Positions 50,160 through 59,278 are shown, counted from the stretch's first letter. The stretch: DNA of 64,000 nucleotides from Phytohabitans aurantiacus (GCF_027923225.1 NZ_BSDI01000045.1:26341-90340), one strand, 5' to 3'. The notes: a model not told the origin generated them from the letters alone. A program made the numbers and translations.

Positions 50160-51002
50160 ATGTGGCTTGCTGGAGAGATCCGGCTGTTTCTGATCGCGTT
50201 CCTACCGTTCAAAAACATCGAGCCCATCGACGAGCAGGTGGCGAAGCCCGAGAAAGACGCCTACAGCGGCCTCGTGTCGTATCTGAGCGTGGTGCTCATT
50301 GTTGGCGTCTTCCTGCTGGCCTACGGGTTGTATCCCGACCGGCAGGTCGCGACCGCGGAGGATTTCCTGACGAACCTTCTGCCGCAGGACAGCACTCCGG
50401 ACGCCCTGCTGAGCAGCTTCTTCCAAGCGCTGTTCTACAACGCGGTGTTCATCGGCGTGGTGTTCGTCGCGTTTGGCTGGCTCCTGGGCGCGCCGCTGTC
50501 CCGGCTGCTGGGGACCATCCGGCTAGCCGTCTACACCACCGTCGCCCTGTTGATTCTCCTGTGGGGTGTGCTCCGGGTTCAGAGCCTGACCGGCGGCTGG
50601 CTGATGCTGGGCTATCTCACGATCGGAGTATGGTGGTGGCTCGACGCGATCGCCGTAGTGATCATCTACTACATCCTCGTCAAGCGACGCATGGGAGCAC
50701 ACGCCCTGCACCCGGCGCTCCTGCCGTTGATCGAGGCCGCGCTGGGAGCGCGGGCGCTCAGCATCGCCCTGCAGGGAAAGTCCACAGTGGTCAACCTTCC
50801 CGTTCCACAGTGGCTGCTGGCTTACGGGCCGGCCGTGCTCGTCGTCGTCATGTTCGGCGCGCGGGCGGTGTGGAAGCAACGGCGGTTCGTGAAGGGTCTG
50901 GAGCGACGGGCGCCGGCCCGCACGAGCTGGCAGATGACCCGCTTCCTCGCCTGCGCCGCGGCAATGGCTGTAGGCGTGGCCGGATTCGCCTTCCTCAAGT
51001 AG
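50160..51002 (+). CDS. Predicted membrane protein, unknown family
   Basis: 280 residues from ATG 50160 (GAAGGA 6 bp upstream). About six membrane helices: SYLSVVLIVGVFLLAYGL, LFYNAVFIGVVFVAFGWLL, IRLAVYTTVALLILLWGVL, WWWLDAIAVVIIYYILV, LLAYGPAVLVVVMFGARAV and FLACAAAMAVGVAGFAFL. The N-terminal FLIAFLPFKNIEPIDEQV is probably amphipathic. Basic loops face the cytoplasm. No enzymatic or transporter motif recognised. Confidence 0.68.
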   Translation: MWLAGEIRLFLIAFLPFKNIEPIDEQVAKPEKDAYSGLVSYLSVVLIVGVFLLAYGLYPDRQVATAEDFLTNLLPQDSTPDALLSSFFQALFYNAVFIGVVFVAFGWLLGAPLSRLLGTIRLAVYTTVALLILLWGVLRVQSLTGGWLMLGYLTIGVWWWLDAIAVVIIYYILVKRRMGAHALHPALLPLIEAALGARALSIALQGKSTVVNLPVPQWLLAYGPAVLVVVMFGARAVWKQRRFVKGLERRAPARTSWQMTRFLACAAAMAVGVAGFAFLK

Positions 51003-51085
51003 TCGACGACGACCGCGTGCAACGGGAAGTGGGGTGCCGGGACACCTAAGGGGCAGGTGGTCTCGACGACAGCATCGGAGTACCC

Positions 51086-52801
51086 ATGCCCCTCCCGTGC
51101 ACCCCCGGCCGATACGCCACGGCACTGATTCTCGCCGCGGCCGTCCTGGCGGCGGCTCACTTGCCAGCCGCGGCCCGCGCCGAGACGACCCGATCGGTCA
51201 CCCTGCTCACCGGGGACCGGATCGTCGTACACGGCGCCGGCCAGGACCGCTGGAAGGCCCAGCCCGGCACGGGCCGCGAGAAGATCACGTTCGCCGGTAC
51301 CCGGGTGGCTGGCCATCTGCGCGTCGTACCCAGCGACGCGGTCGCCCCGCTGCGCGCCGGCCACCTCGACGAACGGCTCTTCGACGTGACCGCGCTGCTG
51401 GCCAGCGGCTACGACGACGAGCGCGGCGACCTGCCGCTGATCGTCACGTACGCCGACGGCGCCAGCGGCCAGGCCGCCCGGTCCGCCGCCGGGGCGCGCG
51501 TGGTGCGGCCGTTGCCCGGCAAGGAAACCTACGCGGTACGCGATGAACGCCGCGGCCGGTTCTGGCCCAGCCTCACCGCTGGGGGTGTGCGCAAGGTGTG
51601 GCTGGACGGCATACGCCAACCCGAACTCGACACCAGCCTGTCGCAGATCGGCGCCCGGGCCGCGTGGCAGGCCGGCTACACCGGGTCGGGCGTGACCGTG
51701 GCCGTCCTGGACACCGGCGTCGACGCCGGCCATCCAGACCTCGCGGGCCGGATCGGCGCGACGCGAAACTTCACCGACGGCTCCGAGGACGACACCGACA
51801 GGCACGGGCACGGCACCCACGTCGCATCCATTGTGGGCGGTCGCGGCGGGGTGGCGCCGGGCACGACGCTCGTCAGCGGCAAGGTCTGCGCGGTCAGCGG
51901 ATGCGCCGAGTCGTGGATCCTGGCGGGCATGCAGTGGGCCGCCGCCGAGCAGCGGGCGAAGGTCGTCAACCTCAGCGTCGGCGCGCCCGACACGCCCGGC
52001 ACCGATCCGCTGGAGGCGGCGGTAGACGATCTGAGCGCTCGATACGGCACCCTTTTCGTGGTCTCCGCCGGCAACCGCGGCCCGGCACGGTCGGTGGGCT
52101 CGCCGGCCAGCGCGGCGGCGGCGCTGGCGGTCGGTGCGGTGGACCGGAAGGATCGGCTGGCCGGCTTCTCCAGCCGTGGCCCGGCGATCGACGGCACCGC
52201 GGTGAAACCCGAACTGACCGCGCCCGGCGTGGGCATCGTCGCGGCCCGTGGATCCGACGGCCGGCTCGGGAAACCCGGCGACGAGTCCGTGGCCGTGTCC
52301 GGTACCTCAGTGGCGACCGCACACGTGACCGGCGCCGCCGCCCTGCTCGCCCAGCAACACCCCGACTGGCCCGGCGAGCGCCTCAAGGCCGCCCTGATGG
52401 CCTCCGCGCACCCGGTGCCCCGCACCGACGTCTTCGGGCAGGGCGCGGGCCGGCTCAACGTGGTGCGGGCGATGACGCAGACCGTCACGACCAGCCCGGC
52501 CGGCGTCACCTTCGACCATCAGGCGCCGCACGAAGCCAGGACGGTCACGTATCACAACCACGGCGCGGCGCCGGTCACCATGGACCTGGAGATCCGGGCC
52601 ACCGGCCCCGACGGAAAGCCGGCGGCCATGTTCACCCTCGCAGCGGCGACGCTGACCGTACCGGCGGGCGGCGTCGCGCAGACCACGATGACGGCCCGCA
52701 CCGGCCCGGACGTGCCCGACGGCGACTACAGCGGCTACCTGATGGCCGTCGCGGGCGAGCTGGTGGTGCACACGCCGCTTTCGGCGCCCTCCTGGAAGTG
52801 A
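51086..52801 (+). CDS. Secreted S8 subtilisin-like protease, probably C-terminally shortened
   Basis: 571 residues from ATG 51086. Signal peptide to ~residue 32, a prodomain with TGDRIVVHGAG and LPLIVTYAD, then the catalytic domain with Asp in VAVLDTGVD, His in DRHGHGTHVASI, oxyanion Asn in VVSAGNRG and Ser in SGTSVATAHVTGAAALL. After a linker a beta domain begins (GVTFDHQAPHEARTVTYHN) and ends at ELVVHTPLS followed by four residues. Related actinomycete proteases (~1000-1100 residues) go on beyond a VHTPLSV block, so the C-terminus seems cut. The stop is 21 bp from repeat A4, suggesting the repeat marks the breakpoint. The enzyme core looks intact. Confidence 0.88.
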   Translation: MPLPCTPGRYATALILAAAVLAAAHLPAAARAETTRSVTLLTGDRIVVHGAGQDRWKAQPGTGREKITFAGTRVAGHLRVVPSDAVAPLRAGHLDERLFDVTALLASGYDDERGDLPLIVTYADGASGQAARSAAGARVVRPLPGKETYAVRDERRGRFWPSLTAGGVRKVWLDGIRQPELDTSLSQIGARAAWQAGYTGSGVTVAVLDTGVDAGHPDLAGRIGATRNFTDGSEDDTDRHGHGTHVASIVGGRGGVAPGTTLVSGKVCAVSGCAESWILAGMQWAAAEQRAKVVNLSVGAPDTPGTDPLEAAVDDLSARYGTLFVVSAGNRGPARSVGSPASAAAALAVGAVDRKDRLAGFSSRGPAIDGTAVKPELTAPGVGIVAARGSDGRLGKPGDESVAVSGTSVATAHVTGAAALLAQQHPDWPGERLKAALMASAHPVPRTDVFGQGAGRLNVVRAMTQTVTTSPAGVTFDHQAPHEARTVTYHNHGAAPVTMDLEIRATGPDGKPAAMFTLAAATLTVPAGGVAQTTMTARTGPDVPDGDYSGYLMAVAGELVVHTPLSAPSWK

Positions 52802-52822
52802 GATGGATCAGGATCGAGTTCC

Positions 52823-52871
52823 GAGCTACCGCGACGCCCGTCGGGGTCCATGCCGTTGCTCCCGCGGCCTC
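52823..52871 (+). repeat. Repeat family A copy A4
   Basis: Unit from gagctaccgcgacgcccgtc to ctcccgcggcctc, with a diverged centre. It lies 21 bp beyond the protease stop and 83 bp before repeat B2. Confidence 0.8.
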
Positions 52872-52938
52872 ACCGTCCGCGATCCACAATCGACCCCCGG
52901 CGGGTTGCGGGGCGTAGTGACGCGCAGGGCGAGGCCGA

Positions 52939-55503
52939 TCAAGGGCTTTCTTGTCGATCAAGGGCGAACGCACGCGGTTTTGAGATCGAAGCACGTGCGT
53001 TCGCCCTTGATCGGCGGAAGCGGGCCGCGGCGCGGGCGCGGCGGACGAGGGCGGCGGCGGCGCGGCGGACGAGGGGCGCGAGGGCGGCGTAGGCGAGGCC
53101 CACGGCCAGGGATGCTACGACGGCCAGGAGAGCGTTGTGGTGGTCCAGGCGGGGGTATACCTGCCAGTGCGTCAGGTAGATGTAGAGCGACCCGGCCGCG
53201 AGCACCCCCGCGACCCGGTTCACCACGCCGGCGCTCGGCAGGCTCGGCACCCAGATCAGCAGGACGAGCCCGGCGAGCACCACCGCTTCCCGGGCGGGAT
53301 CGTCGAAGTACCCAGGCACCGTCACCACCGCCGCGAGGGTGACCACCGCCCGCTGCCACCCGGTCGTCGCCTTCGCCGCCGCCCAGCCGATCGCGAAGAG
53401 CCAGAAGACCCGCACGGCCGACGGCACATGGTAGTGCTCCCGCAAGCCGAACACATCGTATCGCGTCAACAGTCCAATGAGGAGGACGCCGATCGGAAAC
53501 CCGTACGGGTAGCGACGTTCGAGTCGGTCAAGTGCCGGCACCGCGAGCAGTGCGGCCGCCACGGCGAGGATGTAGACGAGCGCCTCGACGAACCAGAAGT
53601 GCCACCCCGACCATCCCGGGCTCGGCCCGAACACGCCGCCGAGCAGGAACAGGCTCGGCAGCCCGTACTGTCCACTGACGAGCATGACGGCGGCGATCCA
53701 TGCGACGCTCGGCACGGCGATGCGGCGGATGCTGGCGCCGATGTGGCGTAACCGTTCGCCGCGCCCGGCGCCGGTGAGGTGGAAGCGCGCGAAGTTGAAG
53801 CCGGCCACGCCGAGCAGCAGGTGCGCGCCGCCGGAGAGGTTGAACAGCGTGGCGTGCGTGCCGACGACGAGCACGATCGCGACCGCGCGCAGCGCCACCG
53901 TGGTGTCCAGGGCGTGGCGGCGTCGCGGGCGGGACGGGGCGCGCAACGATCGGATGGGTGTCGTGTGCCAGTCGACGGGCAGGTGTCCGAGCGCCCGCTC
54001 CAGCCGCAGCGACATTTCCACATAGGACAGCGAGTCGCCGCCAAGGCTCACGAAGCTGTGGTCGGGCGTGACGCCGTCGACGTCGAGGACCTCGGCGTAC
54101 AGGGCGCAGAGGTCGTCGGCGGGTGAGAGCCCCGTTGGAAAGGCGAGCCCGCGGACGGCGGCGTGGTCGGGCTTGCCCGATGGGAGCCTGGGCAGCTCCG
54201 CGACCGCCGCGACGCGCACGGCGCCCGGCGGCAGGCCCGTGCCGGCGACCACGAGGCGCCGCACCCGGGCCGGGTCGGCGGGTTCGCGGGCGGCGACCAG
54301 CAGTTCATCGTCGCCGCCCACGCAGTACGCGGTCACGGCGTGCCGGTCGAGCAGGTGCTCCACCCGCAGAGGGTCGATGCGCAGTCCCCGGATCTTGGCG
54401 AACTGGCCGCACCGCCCGACGATCTCGTACAGCCCGTCGGGCGCCCGCCGCGCGATGTCACCGGTGTGCAGCTCGTCGACGGTGCGGCCGAGGGCGAGGT
54501 CCGCCGGCTCCGAGGCGTATCCCAGCATCACGTTCGGTCCGCTGTAGACAAGCTCACCGGTGCCGGGGGCACCCTCGGGCAGCGGCGAGAGGCGGAATGA
54601 GCCGCCGGGTATCGGTACCCCGATCGTCGACGGGCGTGTCGGGGCCAGCTCCGGCGGCAGGTACGCCATCCGCGCGGTCGCCTCGGTCTGGCCGTACATG
54701 ACGAACAGGTCCCAGCCGGCGCGGCGGCCGAGCGCCGCGTACCGCCGGACCCGGTCCGGCGCGAGCCGCCCGCCCGCCTGTGTCACGTACCGCAGGTGTG
54801 GCAGCCGCATCCGCTCGAACCCGATCCGGTCCAGCAGATCGAATGTGTACGGCACACCGGCGAACGCGGTGCCCCGCTCGGCGCGGAACAGGTCCCAGAA
54901 GCAGGCGTCGGTGACTGAGAGCTCAGTCAGGATGAGCCCGGCGCCGCGCAGCAGGTGGCTGTTGATCACCGAGAGGCCGTAGCAGTAGTGCATCGGCAGC
55001 GTGGTGGCCGCCCGGTCCGTGGGGCGGATGTCGAGGTACTCCGCGATGGCCTCGGCGTTGGCCTGCAGGTTGTCGAGGGAGAGCCGCACCAGCTTCGGCG
55101 ACCCGGTCGAGCCGGAGGTACTGAGCAGCAGCGCCAGGTCGGGGTGGACGGCGTGAGCGGAGGCGGCCCGCCGCTCCTCGAAGACGAGCCCACCCGCGGT
55201 CGGGTGCAGCACGACGTCCGGGTCGTACGCCGCCGCCAGGTCGCCGGCCGCCCCGGCGGTGACGAGCAGCAGCGGGTGCCCGCCGGAGAGGGCCGCCAGG
55301 TACGCCACGACCGCGTCGACCGTGTTGGCGCCGCTCAACATCACGAGCCGCGGTGATCCGCCGAGCCGGCGGGCGGTCGCGGCCACCCGGGCGGCCAGGT
55401 CGGCGTACGAGACGGTGCCGCCTGCCGTGATCAGAGCCGGCCGGTCGCCGAAACTCACAAGATTAGCCGCGAATGGGGCGGTATCGACGCGCGGTTGTGC
55501 CAC
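52939..55503 (-). CDS. Adenylation-carrier-membrane acyltransferase fusion (NRPS-like)
   Basis: 854 residues from GTG 55503. Residues ~1-445 are an AMP-binding enzyme: phosphate loop LLLSTSGSTGSPKLVRLS, YGQTEATARMAY, LHTGDIARR, GRCGQFAKIRGLRIDP and catalytic Lys in LPSGKPDH. Residues ~460-530 are a carrier domain with the phosphopantetheine Ser in SLGGDSLSYVE. Residues ~545-830 form an acyltransferase-3-like membrane domain of about nine to ten helices (LDTTVALRAVAIVLVVGTHATLF, WHFWFVEALVYIL, YIYLTHWQVYPRL). The last ~25 residues are encoded within repeat B2. It would activate an acid, load it and transfer it across or onto the membrane. Iron-box-like sites upstream suggest iron control. Confidence 0.82.
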   Translation of the reverse strand: MAQPRVDTAPFAANLVSFGDRPALITAGGTVSYADLAARVAATARRLGGSPRLVMLSGANTVDAVVAYLAALSGGHPLLLVTAGAAGDLAAAYDPDVVLHPTAGGLVFEERRAASAHAVHPDLALLLSTSGSTGSPKLVRLSLDNLQANAEAIAEYLDIRPTDRAATTLPMHYCYGLSVINSHLLRGAGLILTELSVTDACFWDLFRAERGTAFAGVPYTFDLLDRIGFERMRLPHLRYVTQAGGRLAPDRVRRYAALGRRAGWDLFVMYGQTEATARMAYLPPELAPTRPSTIGVPIPGGSFRLSPLPEGAPGTGELVYSGPNVMLGYASEPADLALGRTVDELHTGDIARRAPDGLYEIVGRCGQFAKIRGLRIDPLRVEHLLDRHAVTAYCVGGDDELLVAAREPADPARVRRLVVAGTGLPPGAVRVAAVAELPRLPSGKPDHAAVRGLAFPTGLSPADDLCALYAEVLDVDGVTPDHSFVSLGGDSLSYVEMSLRLERALGHLPVDWHTTPIRSLRAPSRPRRRHALDTTVALRAVAIVLVVGTHATLFNLSGGAHLLLGVAGFNFARFHLTGAGRGERLRHIGASIRRIAVPSVAWIAAVMLVSGQYGLPSLFLLGGVFGPSPGWSGWHFWFVEALVYILAVAAALLAVPALDRLERRYPYGFPIGVLLIGLLTRYDVFGLREHYHVPSAVRVFWLFAIGWAAAKATTGWQRAVVTLAAVVTVPGYFDDPAREAVVLAGLVLLIWVPSLPSAGVVNRVAGVLAAGSLYIYLTHWQVYPRLDHHNALLAVVASLAVGLAYAALAPLVRRAAAALVRRARAAARFRRSRANARASISKPRAFALDRQESP
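52954..53010. repeat. Repeat family B, inverted pair (B2) inside the 3' end of the fusion gene
   Basis: gatcaagggcgaacgcacg (52954-52972) and its perfect inverted copy (52992-53010) enclose 19 nt. A partial copy precedes (52934-52945). The repeats form the coding end of the minus-strand fusion gene and could fold as a 19-bp hairpin in its mRNA. Confidence 0.85.
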
Positions 55504-55512
55504 GTGACGAGG

Positions 55513-55532
55513 GTAAGCAAGGCTAGCCTTAG
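55513..55532. promoter_or_regulatory. Iron-box-like site 1
   Basis: gtaagcaaggctagccttag carries AAGGCTAGCCTT, a palindrome like the core of the IdeR/DmdR iron box TWAGGTWAGSCTWACCTWA. It lies 9 bp upstream of the fusion gene's GTG, and 81 bp from the ferric binding protein start. Confidence 0.6.
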
Positions 55533-55580
55533 ATCGGAGCTAGCTGGGAGGATCCTCATAGTGAGCTGGGAGAATGATTG

Positions 55581-55596
55581 CCAAGGCTACCCTTAG
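55581..55596. promoter_or_regulatory. Iron-box-like site 2
   Basis: ccaaggctacccttag is a second version of the same motif, followed at 55599-55610 by another similar stretch (aggtatgcctta). It is 17 bp before the GTG of the ferric-binding protein, fitting repression by an iron-loaded DtxR-family regulator. Confidence 0.6.
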
Positions 55597-55613
55597 TGAG
55601 GTATGCCTTACTC

Positions 55614-56651
55614 GTGACTTTGCGCAGCGTACGGATCATTCTGCCCCTGGCATTGCTCGCCGGGGCCGCGGCCGCGTGCGGCGGCGACGAGTTCGACAGC
55701 GGCGACCCCGGCGACAAGACCATCACGGTCTACAGCGGCCGGAGCGAGTCACTGGTGGCGCCGGTGCTGGAGAAGTTCGAGCAGCAGTCCGGCATGACCG
55801 TCAAGGTGCGGTACGGCAGCACGGCCCAGATGGCCGCCCAGATCGAGGAAGAGGGCGACAAGAGCCCCGCCGACATCTTCTTCGCACAGGACGCGGGCGC
55901 GCTCGGCGCGGTCGCCAAGCGCGGCCTGTTCGCCCCGCTCCCCTCCGACGTACTGGCCAAGGTGCCGGCCAACTACCAGGCCCGCAGCGGCGAATGGGTC
56001 GGCGTGACAGGCCGCAGCCGGGTGTTCGCGTACAACGTGGACATGGTGCCGCGGGCCGACCTACCGAAGTCCGTCTTCGACCTGACCGGTCCACAGTGGA
56101 AAGACAAGGTCGGCGTCGCGCCCACGAACGGCTCGTTCCAGGCGTTCGTCACGGCGCTGCGCGTGCAGCACGGCGACGCGAAGGCCAAGGAGTTCCTGAC
56201 CGGGCTCAAGGCCAACGGCGCCCTGATCCGCGAGAGCAACATCCAGATCGTCCAGGAAATCAACGACGGCAAGCTCGCCACCGGCCTCGTCAACCACTAC
56301 TACGTCTTCGAGCAGGCCAAGGAGAAGGGCATCACCGCCGACCAGATGAAGGCGAAACTGCACTTCTTCACGGGCGGCGACACGGGCGCCCTGGTCAACG
56401 TGGCCGGCGCCGGCGTGCTCAAGAAGGCCGCCACCGACCCGGATGCCAAGGCGCTGATTGACTACTTACTCAGCACCGAGGGCCAGACCTACTTCGCCAA
56501 CGAGACCTTCGAGTACCCGCTGGTCGCCGGCGTACCGACCGCGCCCGGCCTGCCCGCGCTCGACAGCCTCGCCGCCCCGAAGATCGACCTCAACGACCTC
56601 GACACCCTCGACGAGACCGTGAAGATGATCAAGGAAGCGGGGTTGGCCTGA
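55614..56651 (+). CDS. Ferric iron ABC transporter substrate-binding lipoprotein (FutA/FbpA-like)
   Basis: 345 residues from GTG 55614. N-terminal hydrophobic LPLALLAGAAAAC serves as a lipoprotein signal. The mature domain is a class D solute-binding fold: ITVYSGRSESLVAPVLEKFEQQSG, VRYGSTAQMAAQIEEEG, PADIFFAQDAGALGAV, ALIRESNIQIVQEI, and the double Tyr in NHYYVFEQ, which bind Fe(III) in FutA and FbpA. The C-terminal blocks GALVNVAGAGVLKKA and YPLVAGVPTAPGLPAL also follow that family. It heads an operon with permease and ATPase, all behind iron-box-like sites. Confidence 0.88.
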   Translation: MTLRSVRIILPLALLAGAAAACGGDEFDSGDPGDKTITVYSGRSESLVAPVLEKFEQQSGMTVKVRYGSTAQMAAQIEEEGDKSPADIFFAQDAGALGAVAKRGLFAPLPSDVLAKVPANYQARSGEWVGVTGRSRVFAYNVDMVPRADLPKSVFDLTGPQWKDKVGVAPTNGSFQAFVTALRVQHGDAKAKEFLTGLKANGALIRESNIQIVQEINDGKLATGLVNHYYVFEQAKEKGITADQMKAKLHFFTGGDTGALVNVAGAGVLKKAATDPDAKALIDYLLSTEGQTYFANETFEYPLVAGVPTAPGLPALDSLAAPKIDLNDLDTLDETVKMIKEAGLA

Positions 56652-56722
56652 CCACGACACAGCCCGCCGCCACGCCCGCCCGCTGGGCGGCGCGGCGGGT
56701 CACGCACCGGCCGGCGCTCGCC

Positions 56723-58204
56723 GTGGCGTCGGCCGCCGCGGTCGGGCTCGCGCTCGTGCCGGTCGCCTACCTCGCGGTACGCACCGGCGAGGCCGGCTGG
56801 ACCCGGATCGTCGACGAGCTGTTCACCCGCCGCGTCGCCGTGCTCGCCGGCCGCAGCCTCGCACTCGCCGCCGTGGTGACATCGGCCTGTACCGCCATCG
56901 GCGTGGGCGCCGCCTTCCTGGTGACCCGCACCGACTTGCCCGCACGGCGGTTCTTCGGCGTCGTCGCGGCGCTCCCCCTCGCGGTACCGACCTACGTTGC
57001 CGGCTTCGCCTGGATCTCCACTGTGGACCGCTTCGAGGGCTTCTGGCCGGCGGCGCTCGTGCTGACGCTGTGCTCGTACCCGTACGTCTTCCTGCCCGTC
57101 GCGGCCGCCCTCGCGGGAGGTGACCCGGCACAGGAGGAGGTGTCGCGCTCCCTCGGGCGCGGCGCCTGGCGCACCTTCGCCTCCGTGACGCTGCGCCAGG
57201 TGCGCCCCTCCATCGCGGCCGGGGCACTGCTTGTCGCCCTGTACGTGCTGTCCGACTTCGGCGCGGTCTCCATCGTCCGCGTCGACACCTTCACCCGGGC
57301 CATCTTCACCGCGTTCAACGTGGGCTTCGACCGCACCGGCGCGCTCGTACTGTCCACTGTGCTCGTCGTGCTCACCGTCCTGCTGATCGGCGGCGAGCTG
57401 ACGACCCGGGCGCGCGGTGCCCGGTACGCCCGGGTCGGCGGCGCCGGGCGCCCGCCGATCCGCCTTCCGTTGCGCGCGGCACGCTGGCCCGCCGCCGCCG
57501 CGCTCACCGCCGTCGCCGTCCTGGCCCTCGGTGTACCGGCCGCGAGCCTCGCCCGCAGGCTGGCCGAGGGCGTGTCGCGGCCCGGGTCACTGGCGGAGAT
57601 CGCCACCGCCGCCGGCAACTCCCTCGCGGTGTCGCTGGCCGGCGCGCTGCTCACCATGGTGCTGGCCCTGCCCGTCGGGCTGCTGACCGCACGCGCACCC
57701 GGTCCACTCGCGACACTGCTCGACCGGCTCACCTACGTCGCGCACGCCCTGCCCGGCGTCGTCATCGGGCTGTCGCTGGTCTTCTTCGGCATCAACGTCG
57801 CCTACCCGCTGTACCAGAGCGTATGGCTGCTCGCGCTGGCGTACGCGACACTGTTCCTGCCCCTGGCCGTCGGCGCGGTCGCCGGTGCGGCCGCCCAGTC
57901 CCCGCCCGCCCTCGAAGAGGTCGCCCGGTCGCTCGGCCGCGGCCCGGCGAAGGTATTCCGCACCGTGACCCTGCCGCTGACCCTGCCCGGCATCGCGGCC
58001 GGCACCGCGCTGGTGTTCCTCACCTGCATGAAGGAGCTGCCCGCGACACTGCTGTTGCGCCCGACGGGGATGGACACGCTCGCCACCGAGCTGTGGACGC
58101 ACACCTCCACCGCCTCGTACGCCGCCGCCGCGCCCTACGCCGCGCTGCTGGTCGGCCTCGCGGCGGTGCCCACCTGGTTCCTGAGCGTCCGGGGAGGCGC
58201 GTGA
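56723..58204 (+). CDS. Ferric iron ABC transporter permease (FbpB-like)
   Basis: 493 residues from GTG 56723; an in-frame CTG at 56648-56650, overlapping the previous stop, could start a form 25 residues longer and would allow coupling. About twelve membrane helices in two halves, each with an EAA loop: EEVSRSLGRGAWRTFASVTL and EEVARSLGRGPAKVFRTVTL. This fused-permease form is standard for FbpB/SfuB. It overlaps the ATPase start at 58204. It passes ferric ions from the lipoprotein into the cytoplasm. Confidence 0.88.
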   Translation: MASAAAVGLALVPVAYLAVRTGEAGWTRIVDELFTRRVAVLAGRSLALAAVVTSACTAIGVGAAFLVTRTDLPARRFFGVVAALPLAVPTYVAGFAWISTVDRFEGFWPAALVLTLCSYPYVFLPVAAALAGGDPAQEEVSRSLGRGAWRTFASVTLRQVRPSIAAGALLVALYVLSDFGAVSIVRVDTFTRAIFTAFNVGFDRTGALVLSTVLVVLTVLLIGGELTTRARGARYARVGGAGRPPIRLPLRAARWPAAAALTAVAVLALGVPAASLARRLAEGVSRPGSLAEIATAAGNSLAVSLAGALLTMVLALPVGLLTARAPGPLATLLDRLTYVAHALPGVVIGLSLVFFGINVAYPLYQSVWLLALAYATLFLPLAVGAVAGAAAQSPPALEEVARSLGRGPAKVFRTVTLPLTLPGIAAGTALVFLTCMKELPATLLLRPTGMDTLATELWTHTSTASYAAAAPYAALLVGLAAVPTWFLSVRGGA

Positions 58205-59229
58205 TGCTGTCGGTCACCGGCGTGCGGAAGTCGTATGGAGACGTGGTCGCCCTCGACGGCGTCGACCTCGACGTCCCCGCCGGCACCCTCGTGGCGGTAC
58301 TCGGCCCCTCCGGCTGCGGCAAGACGACACTGCTGCGCTGCGTCGCCGGGTTCGAACACATCCACAGTGGACGGATCGATGTGGACGGCAGGCGGGTGGC
58401 CGGTGCCGGCCCGCACGTACCGCCACACCGCCGCCGGGTCGCCGTCGTACCGCAGGAGGGCGCGCTGTTCCCGCACCTGAACGTGGCAGCCAACGTCGCC
58501 TTCGGACTCGACCGCGCGGCCCGCCGCTCCGGCCGCGTCGACGAGGTACTGGCGCTCGTCGGGCTGCCCGGGTTCGGTGACCGGATGCCGCACCAGCTCT
58601 CCGGCGGCCAGCAGCAGCGGGTCGCGGTGGCCAGGGCGCTCGCCCCGCGCCCGCCACTGGTCCTGCTCGACGAGCCGTTCAGCGCCCTCGACGCGGGGCT
58701 GCGCGCCGACGTGCGCCGCGACGTACGGCAGGCCCTGCACACCGACGGCGCCACCGCGCTGCTGGTCACCCACGACCAGGGCGAGGCCCTGTCGATGGCC
58801 GACCGGGTCGCCGTCATGAACGCCGGCCGGATCGTCCAGTATGGACCGCCCGCCGCCGTGTACCGCGAGCCGGCCGATCCCTGGGTGGCCGGCTTCGTCG
58901 GCGAGGCGGTGCTGCTGGCCGCCACGGTGGACGGCACCGGCGCGGCGACGGCACTGGGCCGGATCGCGTTGCGCGGTCCCGCCCCGGCGGGCCTCCACAC
59001 GGTCCTGCTGCGCCCGGAACAGCTCCGCATCTCCGACAACGGCGGCGGCGTGGCGGCCACCGTCGTGCGGCACGACTTCCACGGCCACGACGCGCTCGTG
59101 CAGCTCCAACTCGCCGACGGCACCCGCGTGACCGCCCGCGTCCTCGACACCACCCCGCCGGTGGTTACCGGCGAGACGGTGACAGTAACCGTGAGCGGCC
59201 AAGCCCACACCTTCCCCCCACGCCCGTGA
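58204..59229 (+). CDS. Ferric iron ABC transporter ATP-binding protein (FbpC-like)
   Basis: 341 residues from ATG 58204 (GGGGAGG 7 bp upstream), with GTG 58201 also possible. Walker A GPSGCGKTT, Q-loop VVPQEGALFPH, signature LSGGQQQRVAVARAL, Walker B LVLLDEPFSALDA and switch His in VTHDQGEA. The C-terminal ~110 residues (VLLRPEQLRI, THVRVTARVLDT-like strands) form a TOBE-type regulatory domain. It powers the import by the preceding permease. The transcript ends in the strong hairpin that starts at its stop. Confidence 0.92.
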   Translation: MLSVTGVRKSYGDVVALDGVDLDVPAGTLVAVLGPSGCGKTTLLRCVAGFEHIHSGRIDVDGRRVAGAGPHVPPHRRRVAVVPQEGALFPHLNVAANVAFGLDRAARRSGRVDEVLALVGLPGFGDRMPHQLSGGQQQRVAVARALAPRPPLVLLDEPFSALDAGLRADVRRDVRQALHTDGATALLVTHDQGEALSMADRVAVMNAGRIVQYGPPAAVYREPADPWVAGFVGEAVLLAATVDGTGAATALGRIALRGPAPAGLHTVLLRPEQLRISDNGGGVAATVVRHDFHGHDALVQLQLADGTRVTARVLDTTPPVVTGETVTVTVSGQAHTFPPRP

Positions 59230-59278
59230 TCAGGGCGTCCCTGAAGTCGTCCTAACGACTTGAGGGACGCCCTGATCA
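59227..59278. terminator. Bidirectional 24-bp hairpin covering two stop codons
   Basis: Arms 59227-59250 and 59255-59278 pair over 24 bp with one mismatch and a 4-nt loop (ccta). The left arm starts with the TGA of the ATPase and the right arm ends with the TGA of the convergent methyltransferase. This serves both strands. Confidence 0.92.
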
